Shown: positions 63,046-64,000 of the stretch, in pieces
Position numbering within the stretch: the first letter of the stretch is position 1
How the letters are laid out: each line of letters starts with the position of its first letter
Origin: Sinohyriopsis cumingii
Lineage: Eukaryota > Mollusca > Bivalvia > Unionida > Unionidae
NCBI GenBank assembly: GCA_028554795.2
Contig: CM068824.1
Coordinates: 159,891,630-159,955,629, forward strand
Length of the DNA stretch: 64,000 bases
Direction: 5' to 3'
Notes under the pieces: generated by a model
Told to the model about the DNA's origin: nothing
The model's database searches: none
Seen by the model: the letters and a program-made list of their open reading frames with translations, nothing else
Made by a program: the position numbers and the translations under genes

Positions 63046-64000
63046 GGGGTGATTGTTTGAGGTCGGGGTCGGGATCGGGGTCGAGGTCGGTACCGTACGA
63101 GTAAGAGCTAATGTCTGCTTGTTATTATCAGATACCATCTCATACAGTTTCTTTAGTCGAACAAAAAACATTACTTACGTATTAAAGACAATAAATTGAA
63201 GGTTAATATTCACTTGTGAATGTTACCAAAAACGTAGGCAAATAATACAATGTACAGATTAATATTGACATGAACAAAATACCTAAAACTTCTGATTGGA
63301 AAGGGTTTAAATTCTTAATGACTGAAGATACAATATAAATTAAATTGGTTGCAATAACTTACTCAATTTATAAAGTATTTATTTTAGATCCCGATACGTG
63401 CGAACTATTGTGACAACATTTTGTATCATTGTTAAACTCTGATCGTAGCATTTTCAGCATTTGGAATATTTCATCCACTGGCACTGGATTAATTGTTGAA
63501 CTATTCGATATGGAGACAGAAAATAAAAGCAAGTGATATCTGGAGACACGAGAATGTGAAAAGAAAATGAGAGCCTATGTTGATAAAGTCAGAAAGACCA
63601 ATGATTTTTATATAACAAACTCTAAGAAAAAGAGTGATACGCAAGACAGGATGAGTTACCTAACATTAGTTTTAATGAAACTGTTCCGTGTCGATCAAAC
63701 CAGATGAAACAAGTATTTATAACCTTCAGTCAGATTCAAAATGAATGAACATGTTGATCACTGTAACTATAAGAGGGATAAATACATTCATGTTTTGTTT
63801 TATTAAATGAATACCAGAAATATATTAATCCAAACAGACAATCGAAACCACCTGTACCATACTGATAACTGTAATGTTCATGTACCAAACACAGGTAAAT
63901 TTAATAACACCCTATAGGTATACATTTCTAGACTAGTACCTAACATGCCGGATACTGTTGGTATCTCAGTGATGATGAAAGTAAAAGAAGATGCTGGTAA
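63046..64000. other. No gene; short GGTCGG tract at 63060-63093
   Basis: A G-rich tract of GGTCGG/GGATCGG units, then AT-rich sequence with no recognised exon or element up to the window edge. Confidence 0.4.

Overview
The window reads as animal nuclear DNA, most likely from a mollusc. It is AT-rich and intron-dominated, and full of microsatellites and minisatellites. It carries tRNA-headed SINEs whose 3' domain is of the kind I know from bivalves and gastropods. It also holds several decayed LINE lineages, MITEs, a Polinton-type DNA polymerase fossil and a nearly intact cut-and-paste DNA transposon. The species assignment is inference. Few of the open frames are real genes.

The one host gene I can support is a globin on the minus strand, of the membrane-anchored globin X / neuroglobin-like type. 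Its heme-pocket exon lies at 2856-3093, with CD1 Phe, E7 His and F8 His, and the classic B12.2 and G7.0 intron positions and phases. A matching first exon, starting Met-Gly-Asn-Cys and ending in phase 2, lies 29 kb upstream at 32176-32327. A second copy of that first exon lies at 45903-46054. Each copy has its own TATA box, initiator and pair of CACGTG E-boxes. The exon(s) encoding the G-H helices are not seen and probably lie left of the window.

The first exon is doubled because about 15 kb is duplicated head to tail: copy 1 is 25087-40502 and copy 2 is 40503-54523. Sampled stretches are about 92-97 % identical. Each copy holds the same SINE, a CR1-like LINE, a palindromic MITE, the globin promoter and exon 1, an L1/Tx1-like LINE and a 23-bp satellite array. 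Differences between the copies date later events: a hairpin-rich 1.9-kb block in copy 1 only, a solo LTR with a 5-bp target duplication in copy 2 only, an 0.8-kb deletion in copy 2, a (TA)n/(TG)n expansion in copy 2, and differently homogenised satellite arrays.

Layout: 0-0.36 kb LINE 3' end; 2.9-3.1 kb globin exon 2; 4.3-5.7 kb SINE and possible LTR-type leader; 7.3-9.4 kb Polinton polymerase fossil; 12.6-14.7 kb LINE; 14.7-14.9 kb MITE; 16.5-18.1 kb minisatellites; 20.1-22.5 kb DNA transposon; 23.4-24.9 kb LTR fossil and SINE; 25.1-54.5 kb tandem duplication; 56.0-58.6 kb minisatellite cluster; 59.9 kb SINE; 62.3-63.0 kb diverged long tandem repeat. Most of the window left of 46 kb would be intron 1 of the globin gene.
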